Source: Pseudonocardia sp. HH130629-09 (lineage in GTDB: Bacteria > Actinomycetota > Actinomycetes > Mycobacteriales > Pseudonocardiaceae). Taken from it: DNA of 64,000 bases. A program made the translations under genes and the position numbers. A model generated the notes under the pieces. That model was not told the DNA's origin. It made no database searches and was given only the letters and a program-made list of their open reading frames with translations. This document shows, piece after piece, positions 52,497-60,388 of this stretch (position 1 is the stretch's first letter; each line of letters starts with the position of its first letter). The DNA is taken from the NCBI RefSeq assembly GCF_001294645.1, contig NZ_CP011868.1, positions 3,100,001 through 3,164,000 on the forward strand, given 5' to 3'.

Positions 52497-53308
52497 GCGA
52501 GCAGGCACCCGGCGCCGACCGGGTCATGACGCCGGAGCAGGCGGCCACGCCGGAGGTCCACCGCGAGCTCGCCGAGGGCGCCGTGCTGCGGGTCGACTCG
52601 CTCGTCGCCGGCTACGTGCCCGGCGTCGACATCCTGACCGGCAGCGACTTCTTCCTCCGCGACGGCGAGATCGTCGGCATCATCGGGCCCAACGGCGCCG
52701 GCAAGTCGACGCTGCTCAAGGCCATGTTCGGGCTCATCCCCGTGCGCAGCGGCACGGTCCGGCTGCGCGACGCCGAGATCACCGGGGCCAAGGCGCACGC
52801 CCTGGTCACCAAGGGGCTCGGCTACGTCCCGCAGCGCGACAACGTGTTCCCTTCGCTCTCGATCGAGGAGAACATGCAGATGGGTGTGTTCCTGCGTCCG
52901 AAGACGTTCGCGGCCCGCTTCGACGTCGTCGCGGACCTGTTCCCGATGCTGGGGCAGCGCCGGAGGATCAAGGCGGGGTCGCTGTCCGGTGGCGAGCGCC
53001 AGATGGTCGCGATGGGCCGGGCCCTGATGATGGAGCCGTCGGTGCTGCTGCTCGACGAGCCGTCGGCGGGCCTGTCCCCGATGCTCCAGGACGAGGTGTT
53101 CGTCCGCTGCAAGCGGATCAACGCGGCCGGGGTCTCGGTCATCATGGTGGAGCAGAACGCGCGGCGCTGCCTGCAGATCTGCGACCGCGGCTACGTGCTC
53201 GACCAGGGCCGGGCGGCCTACACTGCCGGCGGCCGCGACCTGCTGAACGACCCGAAGGTCATCGAGCTGTACCTGGGGACACTGGCCGGGAGCAGCGAGA
53301 AGAAGTGA
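52493..53308 (+). CDS. livF: LivF ABC ATPase
   Basis: 271 residues from ATG 52493, overlapping livG as ATGA. Contains Walker A GPNGAGKSTLLKAMFGL, signature LSGGERQMVAMGRALM, Walker B VLLLDEPSAGLSP and VIMVEQNARRCL. It ends the operon just before a strong terminator. Confidence 0.93.
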   Translation: MSEQAPGADRVMTPEQAATPEVHRELAEGAVLRVDSLVAGYVPGVDILTGSDFFLRDGEIVGIIGPNGAGKSTLLKAMFGLIPVRSGTVRLRDAEITGAKAHALVTKGLGYVPQRDNVFPSLSIEENMQMGVFLRPKTFAARFDVVADLFPMLGQRRRIKAGSLSGGERQMVAMGRALMMEPSVLLLDEPSAGLSPMLQDEVFVRCKRINAAGVSVIMVEQNARRCLQICDRGYVLDQGRAAYTAGGRDLLNDPKVIELYLGTLAGSSEKK

Positions 53309-53325
53309 CCTGACGCGCCGGACCC

Positions 53326-53366
53326 GCGACGGCCCCGCCCCCCAGCCACGGGGGCGGGGCCGTCGC
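53326..53366 (+). terminator. Terminator after livF
   Basis: A perfect 17-bp GC stem (53326-53342 with 53350-53366) with a 7-nt loop, 18 bp after the livF stop. Confidence 0.88.
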
Positions 53367-53467
53367 GTCGCCGACGCCGGTCACCCGGTGCCGCGCGCCG
53401 GTGCCGACCCACCGCCGTCGGTGCCCGCCCGCGTCGCCACTGCCGTCCGCGGGCCCGGCCGGCGGCG

Positions 53468-53510
53468 CACGACGAGGGGGCGGGCCGTGGCGGCCCGCCC
53501 CCTCGTCGTG
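53468..53510 (-). terminator. Terminator after the binding-protein gene
   Basis: A perfect 19-bp stem (53468-53486 with 53492-53510) with a 5-nt loop, 21 bp beyond the stop of the convergent binding-protein gene. The DNA between the two hairpins holds no gene. Confidence 0.88.
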
Positions 53511-53530
53511 GTTGCGTGTGGTGCGGCGTG

Positions 53531-54859
53531 TCAGCTCTGGGCACCCACCCGGACGTAGGTGGTCGCCGCCTCGTCGATCTGGTTCTCGGCGTTGAAGGTC
53601 TGGACGCCGTAGGACCCGGAGCCCGGCTCACCGGCATCGGTGAAGTCGAGCGTGCCGGTGGCGCCGTCGAAGTCGACGTCACCGCCCCGGTCCAGGATCG
53701 CCTTGCAGCCGGCGAAGTCGGTGCACTTCTCGCCGTCCTTGGTGATCCCGTTGATCTGGGTCGCGATGTCGGCGCCGTTGGTCGACTGCGCGGCCTCGGC
53801 GGCCAGCGCCGAGACCACGACGGCGTCGTAGGACTCCGCCGCGTAGTTGAAGTCGGTCAGGCTCGGGTCCTGCGCGGAGAGCCGCTGCCGGAAGTCACCC
53901 GACAGCTCGGTGAGCGGCAGGGTGCCCTTCATCCCGTTCAGCAGGCCCGGCGGCAGGCCCTCGCCCAGTGCGTTGCCCATGTTGCCGTCGGTGCCGTAGA
54001 CGGCCTTCTGGGCCGGTCCGATCTGCACCTCGCTCATTCGGGACAGGATCCGCTTGGACTCGTCGAAGCCGATGACCGCGACCGAGTCCGGGTTGAACTG
54101 CGCGACCTGGTCGATCTCCGGGTTGAACGACGTGGCGTTCGGGTCGTAGATGATCTTGGTGATCTGGTCCTGCGGGATGCCGGCGGAGACCAGGTTGCGC
54201 TCGGCGCTGTCCGCCAGGCCCGAGCCGTACGGGTCGTTGCGGGCGAGCAGCGCCACCCGCTGGCCACCGTCGGAGGTGATCAGCTGCGCGAGCGCCTGAC
54301 CCTGCAGGACGTCCGGCGGCGCGGTCCGGAAGTACAGGCCGCGGTCCTGCCAGCAGGTGAACTCGTCGGAGGTGTTGGCCGGCGAGAGCTGCACGACACC
54401 CGCACCGGTGATCTTGTCGATCACCAGCTTGGAGACACCCGACGCGGCCGCGCCGACGATGACCTGCGTGCCGGCGCTGAGCTGCCGGTCCACGGTCTGG
54501 TTCGCGATGTCGGTGGTGTCGTCGCCCGAGTCACCGCGCAGGTGCTGGACCGGGTTGCCGAGGACTCCCCCGGCGCCGTTGATCTCCTCGACCGCGACGT
54601 CGACCCCTGCGAACTCGGGCGGGCCGAGGAACGCCAGGCTGCCGGTCTCCGGCAGCAGGGAGCCGATCTTCAGCGGCGCGGTGCTGGGGTTGCCGGTGGC
54701 CTGGGCCTGCGGCGGGGTGCATGCCTGCCCCGCGGCGGCGGGCTCCTCCGAGCCGCCGGTGGCCCCGCCGGAGCCGGTGTCCCCGCCACCGCCGCATCCG
54801 GCCAGTACCAGCGACGCCGCCCCGGCAAGGGCGGCGAGTCGCCACGTCGTTCTCGTCAT
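53531..54859 (-). CDS. livK: Branched-chain amino-acid ABC transporter substrate-binding lipoprotein
   Basis: 442 residues, ATG at 54859, behind AAGGGGA. A lipoprotein signal (LAALAGAASLVLAGC, Cys near 22) is followed by a Gly/Ser linker and a Leu/Ile/Val-binding fold: KIGSLLPETGSLAFLGPPEFAGVDVAVEEINGAGGVLGNPV, VIVGAAASGVSKLVIDKI, and DFNYAAESYDAVVVSALAAEAA. Two Cys pairs (FTCWQD; KCTDFAGCKAIL) may form disulfides. It captures substrate for LivHMGF encoded convergently; the ligand could be amino acids or a short amide. Confidence 0.9.
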   Translation of the reverse strand: MTRTTWRLAALAGAASLVLAGCGGGGDTGSGGATGGSEEPAAAGQACTPPQAQATGNPSTAPLKIGSLLPETGSLAFLGPPEFAGVDVAVEEINGAGGVLGNPVQHLRGDSGDDTTDIANQTVDRQLSAGTQVIVGAAASGVSKLVIDKITGAGVVQLSPANTSDEFTCWQDRGLYFRTAPPDVLQGQALAQLITSDGGQRVALLARNDPYGSGLADSAERNLVSAGIPQDQITKIIYDPNATSFNPEIDQVAQFNPDSVAVIGFDESKRILSRMSEVQIGPAQKAVYGTDGNMGNALGEGLPPGLLNGMKGTLPLTELSGDFRQRLSAQDPSLTDFNYAAESYDAVVVSALAAEAAQSTNGADIATQINGITKDGEKCTDFAGCKAILDRGGDVDFDGATGTLDFTDAGEPGSGSYGVQTFNAENQIDEAATTYVRVGAQS

Positions 54860-55136
54860 TCGAGTCCCCTTCGGTTCTCCCCCCGCCCGAAGCGGCACGG
54901 GACGATGGCGGAAAAGTAGTACGACCGAACCAGGAAATGGGACCCGGTGACCACTCGTGACAGGAATGTGATCCGACGACACCGCGGCGTCACAAGTCGA
55001 TCTTTTCGGTGGCGGACCCACCACACCGCGTCACCGGAATCGTGTCGCAGCGCAAGGGAACACGAATCGGAACGGTTCCGGAAGCCGTCCGGCGGTGGCT
55101 CCGCCCCGGCGCGCGACGAGGCACCGCGGAACGAGA

Positions 55137-55169
55137 ACGGCCCCGTCGCGGACTGCGCGACGGGGCCGT
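55137..55169 (-). terminator. Terminator after pdtaR
   Basis: A perfect 14-bp stem ACGGCCCCGTCGCG/CGCGACGGGGCCGT with 5-nt loop, 45 bp beyond the pdtaR stop. The remainder of 54860-55214 carries only the livK promoter region. Confidence 0.85.
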
Positions 55170-55214
55170 GCCGGCGGGTCCGGTGCGGCGGTGGACGCGC
55201 ACCGTCGCCGGGGC

Positions 55215-55847
55215 TCAGGAGGACTTGGCCGGGGCCAGCCCCTCGACGACCGCCTCGGCGACGGCCTTCATGGTCGTCCGGCGGTCCATCGCGGTGCGCT
55301 GGATCCACCGGAAGGCCTCCGGCTCGGACATCTTCTGCGCGGTCATCAGCAGACCCTTGGCCCGGTCGACGATCTTGCGGGTCTCGAACCGGTCGTTGAG
55401 CGAGGCCACCTCGTCCTCGAGCGCCCGCTTCTCCGCGAACCGGGACACGGCGAGCTCGATGGCCGGGACCAGCTCGTGCCGGGCGAACGGCTTGACCAGG
55501 TAGGCCATGGCGCCGGCGTCCCGCGCGCGCTCGATGAGATCGCGCTGGCTGAACGCGGTCAGCATCACGACCGGAGCGATCTTCTCGTCGACGATCGTCG
55601 ACGCCGCCTCGATGCCGTCCTTCTTGGGCATCTTGACGTCCATGATCACCAGGTCGGGCTTCAGCTCGCGGGCCTGGGTGATGGCGGCCTCCCCGTCGCC
55701 GGCCTCGCCGGCGACACGGTAGCCCTCCTCGGAGAGCATCTCGGCCAGGTCCATGCGGATCAGCGCCTCGTCCTCGACGACCAGCACCCGCCACCCGGGC
55801 TGCGGGCCGTCCTCGGCCGGCGTCTCTGCGGGAACGTTGTCGGTCAC
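55215..55847 (-). CDS. pdtaR: ANTAR-domain response regulator (PdtaR type)
   Basis: 210 residues from GTG 55847, behind AAGGAG at 7 nt. The receiver domain has D70 as phosphoacceptor (LVIMDVKMPKKDG), T97 and K119. The C-terminal ANTAR domain (FETRKIVDRAKGLLMTAQKMSEPEAFRWIQRTAMDRRTTMKAVAEAVV) binds paired RNA stem-loops and prevents transcription termination. Its kinase PdtaS is not in the window. No matching dual-hexaloop RNA was noticed here. Confidence 0.92.
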   Translation of the reverse strand: MTDNVPAETPAEDGPQPGWRVLVVEDEALIRMDLAEMLSEEGYRVAGEAGDGEAAITQARELKPDLVIMDVKMPKKDGIEAASTIVDEKIAPVVMLTAFSQRDLIERARDAGAMAYLVKPFARHELVPAIELAVSRFAEKRALEDEVASLNDRFETRKIVDRAKGLLMTAQKMSEPEAFRWIQRTAMDRRTTMKAVAEAVVEGLAPAKSS

Positions 55848-56289
55848 CGGAGAACTCCTTCATCGGTCGGTGGGGCGTCCGGAAGGGTCAGGCTACCGGC
55901 GGTACCGGACCGCGACCGAGCCACTTCGGCCTTTCGTGTGCGGAAACACGCCCGGGCAACCGCGATACCCGTCCGACGGGGGGCGCGCGTGCCACCGCCA
56001 CGGGTCCCGACACCGTCGCCGCTGTCGACCACGGCGGCGGCGTCGGCGTCGGCGTCGGCCCGGGCCACCGGCAGACGGGTGGGGCGAGCGCCGGTGGGCG
56101 GTCCCGGCCGGGATGCCGGTGGGCATGCGGCGCCGCAGGAACTGGCGGATGCGGCCGCTCGCCGCCCAGAGCGGTCGAAGCAGTGTTCTGGCCCCTCATC
56201 ACACGAGACGTCTTGGCAGGGGAAGCCGCCACCCGGCACATCGACGGGGACGCAGCACCGGGATGGCGTGCTCGGCGAGCAGGCCGAGC
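55848..56289. other. Non-coding gap between pdtaR and the TetR gene
   Basis: 442 bp with several overlapping frames but none with family similarity, good start signals or sensible composition; an imperfect GGCGTC-type short repeat lies near 56030-56060. It probably contains the pdtaR promoter and one junction of the TetR/aldo-keto-reductase segment. Confidence 0.5.
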
Positions 56290-56853
56290 TCAGGTGTGCG
56301 CGTGGAGTCCGTCGATGGAGAGTTCCATGACGCGAGCGGCTTGGGCCCGTCCGGTCTGATCGGTTCCGACACGCCAGAGGAATCCCATCAGCAGCAGCAC
56401 GTCCGCCGGGTCCAGACCGGGCCGCACGCTGCCGTCCTCCACGCAGGCTTCGAGGAGCACGCCCACGGCAGCGGTGACCGGCGCGTAGGTGTCGTTGATG
56501 ATGTTCTGCGCGGCGACCGTGTGCAGCGCCTCGCCCAGACCGTGCTTGAGGCGTACGTAGTCGGCCAGCTTCTCGAACCAGACCCGGAACGCATCCAGCG
56601 GCGCATGCTCGGCGAGCACGTCTCCGACCTGATCGACGAGTCGCTGCACGTCGTGCTGGTACACGGCGAGGATCAGATCCTCGCGAGTCGGGAAGTGCCG
56701 GTACAGCGTGCCGGCTCCGACGCCGGCGCGCTTGGCGATCACGTTCAGCGAGGTCGCGCCATCCTCGGCGAAGGCGTCGTGGGCGACTTGCAGGATGTGT
56801 TCGCGATTGCGCAGCGCATCGGCGCGCACGGGTTCGTTCCGAGTCTCAGTCAC
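56290..56853 (-). CDS. TetR-family repressor
   Basis: 187 residues from GTG 56853. The DNA-binding domain is standard (NREHILQVAHDAFAEDGATSLNVIAKRAGVGAGTLYRHFPTREDLILAVY), followed by an all-helical ligand domain (DAFRVWFEKLADYVRLKHGLGEAL; VGVLLEACVEDGSVRPGLDPADVLLLMGFLWRV). It is divergent from an aldo-keto reductase gene; two matching palindromes lie between them, so it very likely represses both itself and the reductase. Base composition of the pair is less GC-rich than that of neighbours. Confidence 0.9.
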   Translation of the reverse strand: MTETRNEPVRADALRNREHILQVAHDAFAEDGATSLNVIAKRAGVGAGTLYRHFPTREDLILAVYQHDVQRLVDQVGDVLAEHAPLDAFRVWFEKLADYVRLKHGLGEALHTVAAQNIINDTYAPVTAAVGVLLEACVEDGSVRPGLDPADVLLLMGFLWRVGTDQTGRAQAARVMELSIDGLHAHT

Positions 56854-56901
56854 GGTCGATGCCTTCCAACACGGCGTCTGCAGGGCGTCGTGTACACCCA
56901 C

Positions 56902-56930
56902 TTGCCAAACGGAGAACTCTCCGTTATGGT
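56902..56930 (+). promoter_or_regulatory. Promoter of the aldo-keto reductase gene
   Basis: TTGCCA (56902-56907) and TATGGT (56925-56930) are separated by exactly 17 bp, and the spacer is the first TetR operator. Bound repressor would block polymerase directly. Confidence 0.7.
56908..56925. promoter_or_regulatory. TetR operator 1 (AACGGAGA-AC-TCTCCGTT)
   Basis: A perfect palindrome with 8-bp arms between -35 and -10 of the reductase promoter. Confidence 0.8.
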
Positions 56931-56940
56931 CGGTCCGAGT

Positions 56941-56958
56941 AGCGGAGAGTTCTCCGTT
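56941..56958. promoter_or_regulatory. TetR operator 2 (AGCGGAGA-GT-TCTCCGTT)
   Basis: A second copy of operator 1 with 7 of 8 arm positions paired, centred 33 bp (about three helical turns) away. Confidence 0.8.
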
Positions 56959-56983
56959 TCCGGACTCGAGTCTAGGAGAACCC

Positions 56984-58033
56984 ATGCAGTACATCAAGCT
57001 CGGCACCACGGGCCTCGACGTCTCACCCATCGCTGTCGGCGCAATGACCTACGGCGAGCCGGACCGCGGACATCCGGTCTGGTCCCTCGGCGAGGAGGCC
57101 AGCCGCCCCCTCATCAAGCACGCCGTGGAGGCGGGCATCAACTTCTTCGACACCGCGAACATGTACTCGCAAGGCTCCAGCGAGGAGATCCTCGGCCGCG
57201 CCCTGCGCGACTTCGCCGATCGCGACGACGTGGTGATCGCAACCAAGCTACGTCACCCCATGCGCTCCGGCCCGAACGGGAAGGGTCTGTCCCGCAAGGC
57301 GATCATGACCGAGGTCGACCACTCGCTCACCCGTCTCGGCACCGACTACATCGACCTGTACCAGGTCCACCGCAACGACCACACGACCCCGCTGGAGGAG
57401 ACCCTCGAAGCCCTCCACGATCTCGTGAAGGCCGGAAAGGTCCGCTACCTCGGCGCGTCCTCGATGCACGCCTGGGAGTTCGCCAAGGCACTGCACCTGC
57501 AGAAGGCCAACGGCTGGGCACGGTTCGTGTCGATGCAGCACCACTACAACCTGCTCGCCCGCGAGGAGGAGCGCGAGACGATCCCCCTCGCCCTCGACGA
57601 AGGCGTCGGCACCATCATCTGGTCGCCGCTCGCACGAGGGCGCCTCGCCCGCGGATCCGACGACGCGAAAGCCACCGCCCGCAGCCGGAACGACGGCTTC
57701 GCCGACATGCTCTACACGTCGCTCACCGAGCAGTCCGACCGAGCGATCATCGACGCCGTCGGCCAGGTCGCCAAATCTCGCGGGGTCACTCGCGCTCAGA
57801 TCGCCCTGGCCTGGCTACGCAACAACCCCGTCGTCACCGCACCGCTGGTCGGCGCCAGCAGCACCCGGCAGATCGACGACGCCGTCGCCTCGCTCGACAT
57901 CACCCTCACCGACGACGAGATCCGCACCCTCGAGAACCCGTACACGCCCCGCTACGACTTCCAGGGCATCTCCGACGACGCCGAACTGCAGGCCATCATG
58001 GCGCGCCTGCCCGGCTTCACCACCGCCGCCTGA
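56984..58033 (+). CDS. Aldo-keto reductase
   Basis: 349 residues from ATG 56984 with AGGAG upstream. The AKR tetrad is present: D56 and Y61 (FFDTANMYSQGSSEE), K88 (VIATKLRH) and H129 (YQVHRND). The NADPH-binding end (WLRNNPVVTAPLVGASSTRQIDDAVASLDITLTDDEI) is normal. It reduces an aldehyde or ketone; the TetR repressor presumably senses the substrate. Divergent from the repressor; likely acquired together with it. Confidence 0.93.
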   Translation: MQYIKLGTTGLDVSPIAVGAMTYGEPDRGHPVWSLGEEASRPLIKHAVEAGINFFDTANMYSQGSSEEILGRALRDFADRDDVVIATKLRHPMRSGPNGKGLSRKAIMTEVDHSLTRLGTDYIDLYQVHRNDHTTPLEETLEALHDLVKAGKVRYLGASSMHAWEFAKALHLQKANGWARFVSMQHHYNLLAREEERETIPLALDEGVGTIIWSPLARGRLARGSDDAKATARSRNDGFADMLYTSLTEQSDRAIIDAVGQVAKSRGVTRAQIALAWLRNNPVVTAPLVGASSTRQIDDAVASLDITLTDDEIRTLENPYTPRYDFQGISDDAELQAIMARLPGFTTAA

Positions 58034-58084
58034 TCACGGTCGAACCCACCCGGCGCGAGGCGCTGGCCGGATGTCGCACCACGG

Positions 58085-58300
58085 TTCGACCGGCTCGTGT
58101 CCGCCGAAGCCGCCGAACTCGACCTGGTGAGCCGTCGCCTCGACGCCCACCACCGAGGTCCACGTCGATGAGGTCGGCGCGCTGCGGGTCGAGAACGCTC
58201 GCACGTTCGCGATGCTGCTGGAGCCCGCGATCGACGCCGACTCCCTCACGGGGGCCGCGGACGCGAACAAGGCCCGACACCCGGCTCTTGATTCTCCGGG
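58085..58300 (+). pseudogene. Possible decayed coding fragment
   Basis: Two frames here read protein-like stretches: RFDRLVSAEAAELDLVSRRLDAHH, then after a shift EVHVDEVGALRVENARTFAMLLEPAIDADS, ending before the tRNA gene. No start, stop or family is recognised. It could be a remnant of an integrated element. Confidence is low. Confidence 0.25.
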
Positions 58301-58326
58301 CCAAGGTTCGAGCCGTGTGCGTAGCG

Positions 58327-58400
58327 TGCCCTCGGTGGGATTCGAACCCACACTGTATGCATTTTGAGTGCACCGTCTCTGCCGATTGGACTACGAGGGC
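58327..58400 (-). tRNA. tRNA with anticodon CAA but a short (type I) variable region
   Basis: A 74-nt cloverleaf: acceptor GCCCTCG/CGAGGGC (7 bp), weak D-stem GTC/GAC with loop GG, anticodon stem GTGCA/TGCAT around loop CTCAAAA (anticodon CAA at 58364-58366), variable loop ACAGT of only 5 nt, T-arm GTGGG-TTCGAAT-CCCAC and discriminator A. CAA reads the Leu codon UUG, yet bacterial tRNA-Leu normally has a long variable arm. The CCA end is not encoded. Its identity is therefore uncertain. Confidence 0.85.
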
Positions 58401-58472
58401 CTGGTGCTTTCGGCGTATTTGATTCCCGTTGAGCTTAGCGGATTCCGGATCGCCCGCGACATCCGGCCCGCC

Positions 58473-59183
58473 TCACACCGGCCAGTTCAGGAACCGGCTC
58501 CGCGGCGGCCCGTCCCCGAGCACGTGCAGCGCCCCGCCGGGCGCCGGACCGGGGTCGGCACCTGCGGGACCGGGCACGTCCGGCCAGCGCAGGGCGGGCG
58601 CCACCGACGGGGCGACGACGAGCGGGTGCCCGGCGAACGTCGTCGCCAGCGGTGTGTGCACGTGCCCGCACACCACCAGCGTCGGATCGCTGCGGGCCGC
58701 CAGCAGCGCCTCGAACGGACCGGTGTCGTTCAGCCGCATCCCGTCGAGCACCGGGTGACCGACGGCGAGCGGCGGGTGGTGCAGCGCGACCAGCAACGGG
58801 GCGGGGTCCCGCACGGCCCCGGCGAGCAGGTGCAGCGCGGTGTCGGACAGCGCGCCGTGCGGCGCGCCCGGGACCTGGGTGTCCAGCAGCACGAGGGTGG
58901 TCCCGCCGGCGCGGTGCAGCCGGTCGGTCACCGGCCCGACGGCGGCGGCCATGGCGGTGCGGTCGTCGTGGTTGCCGGGCACGTGCAACGCGTCGAGACC
59001 GTCGAGCAGGGTGGCGGCCTCGGCGTAGGCGGCGGGGGCGCCGTCGTCGGCGAGGTCCCCGGTCACGACCACGACGTCGGGTGCCGGGGCCAGCGCCCGG
59101 ACCGCCGCGACGGCGCGGGCCGCGCGCCCGGACGCGTCCGGGCGGCCGAGGTGCAGGTCGGACAGCTGCAGGACGGTGGTCAC
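58473..59183 (-). CDS. Calcineurin-like metallophosphoesterase (CpdA type)
   Basis: 236 residues from GTG 59183, overlapping the methyltransferase stop by 4 nt. All metal motifs are present: LQLSDLHLG (D-x-H), VVVTGDLADDG, VPGNHDDR, LVALHHPP and VCGHVHTP. The layout matches cyclic-nucleotide phosphodiesterases. It ends an operon with the RNA methyltransferase and the permease. Confidence 0.88.
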   Translation of the reverse strand: MTTVLQLSDLHLGRPDASGRAARAVAAVRALAPAPDVVVVTGDLADDGAPAAYAEAATLLDGLDALHVPGNHDDRTAMAAAVGPVTDRLHRAGGTTLVLLDTQVPGAPHGALSDTALHLLAGAVRDPAPLLVALHHPPLAVGHPVLDGMRLNDTGPFEALLAARSDPTLVVCGHVHTPLATTFAGHPLVVAPSVAPALRWPDVPGPAGADPGPAPGGALHVLGDGPPRSRFLNWPV

Positions 59184-60388
59184 CGCGGGTTCCGCTCCAG
59201 CAGTGCGGCCGCCTCCATGTGGTGGGTCATGGGGAACGCGTCGAACGCGCGCAGCGCGGCAGTGCGGTACCCGACGGCGGCGAACAGGGACAGGTCCCGG
59301 GCCAGCGCGGCCGGGTCGCAGGCGATGTGCACGATCCGCCGCGGGCCGCGGGCGGCCAGGTCACGCACGGCGGCCTTCCCGAGCCCGACCCGCGGCGGGT
59401 CGGTGACCACGACGTCGGGGTCGGGCCGGAGCCGGGCGATCTCGCGCTCGGCGCGGCCCCGCACGAACTGGACCTGCGGCAGGTCGGCCAGCGCGGCGGC
59501 ACCGTCGGCGACCGCGGACGCGGCGGACTCGACGACCAGCACCGTCCCGGACTCCCCCACCTGGCCGGCCAGGACCGAGCCGAGCAGCCCGACGCCGCCG
59601 TAGAGGTCCCAGGCGACACCACCCTCCGGAGCGTCGGCCCAGTCGCGGACGACGCCGGCGAGGGTGTCCGGCAGCGCCGGGTGGACCTGCCAGAACGTGC
59701 CGGCCGACAGCTCCCAGGTGCGGCCCGCGGCGTGCACGGTGGCACCGGAGCCGACCCGGGCCGACGGCCCGTCCGCGCCGCCGCCGACGACGGTGACGTC
59801 CAGCTCGGTGTCCGGCCGGAACCGGCGTCCGAGCACCGGCGGCAGTGCGCCGGCCGGCACCAGGGGGCAGTCGCCGATCTCGCACACGTCGTGGCTGCGG
59901 TGGGCACGCAGGCCGGGGACACCGGCGTCGTCGACGGCCAGCCGCACCCGGGTGCGCCAGCCGAACGGACCGCCGGGGAGTTCCTCGACCTCGACCGCGG
60001 CGAGGTCGGCGGTGGCGACGACCGCGGCCCCGGCGCCGAGACGCTCCAGCTGCTCGCGCAGGACGGTCGTCTTCAGGAAGCGCTGGCTGGCGTGGTCGGT
60101 GTGCTGGAAGTCGCAGCCACCGCAGCCGCCGGGCCCCGCCCACGGGCACGCGGGCTCGACCCGGTCCGGGGACGCCTCCAGCACGGCGACGGCGTCGGCG
60201 CGGCAGAACGCCCCACCCGGGTCGTCAGTGACCACGGCACGGACCAGCTCACCGGGCAGTGCGTGCCGGACGAACACGACCCGGCCACCGTCACCGTCGC
60301 GGGCCACGCAGTGTCCGCCGTGCGCGACGGGGCCGACCCGCAGCTCCAGCATCCGGTCGGTCCAGTCGGTCGCCGTGTCGGCGTTCAC
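59180..60388 (-). CDS. TrmA/RumA-family RNA m5U methyltransferase
   Basis: 402 residues from GTG 60388, behind GGAGGAGG. An N-terminal TRAM-like region (LELRVGPVAHGGHCVARDGDGGRVVFVRHALPGELVRA) is followed by cysteines of a possible [4Fe-4S] site (ACPWAGPGGCGGCDFQH), the SAM motif DLYGGVGLLGSVLA, PPRVGLG and the catalytic-cysteine motif ACDPAALARD. It methylates uridine C5 in rRNA or tRNA. It overlaps both neighbours by 4 nt. Confidence 0.88.
   Translation of the reverse strand: MNADTATDWTDRMLELRVGPVAHGGHCVARDGDGGRVVFVRHALPGELVRAVVTDDPGGAFCRADAVAVLEASPDRVEPACPWAGPGGCGGCDFQHTDHASQRFLKTTVLREQLERLGAGAAVVATADLAAVEVEELPGGPFGWRTRVRLAVDDAGVPGLRAHRSHDVCEIGDCPLVPAGALPPVLGRRFRPDTELDVTVVGGGADGPSARVGSGATVHAAGRTWELSAGTFWQVHPALPDTLAGVVRDWADAPEGGVAWDLYGGVGLLGSVLAGQVGESGTVLVVESAASAVADGAAALADLPQVQFVRGRAEREIARLRPDPDVVVTDPPRVGLGKAAVRDLAARGPRRIVHIACDPAALARDLSLFAAVGYRTAALRAFDAFPMTHHMEAAALLERNPR

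Noticed and set aside
55888..56241. Small minus-strand ORFs between pdtaR and the TetR gene
   Set aside because: Three overlapping frames are all open because of GC bias; none has convincing composition, start signal or family.
58040..58049. TCGAACCCAC repeated from the tRNA T-arm as a possible attachment site
   Set aside because: Only 10 bp and GC-rich; expected by chance often enough, and no integrase is present.
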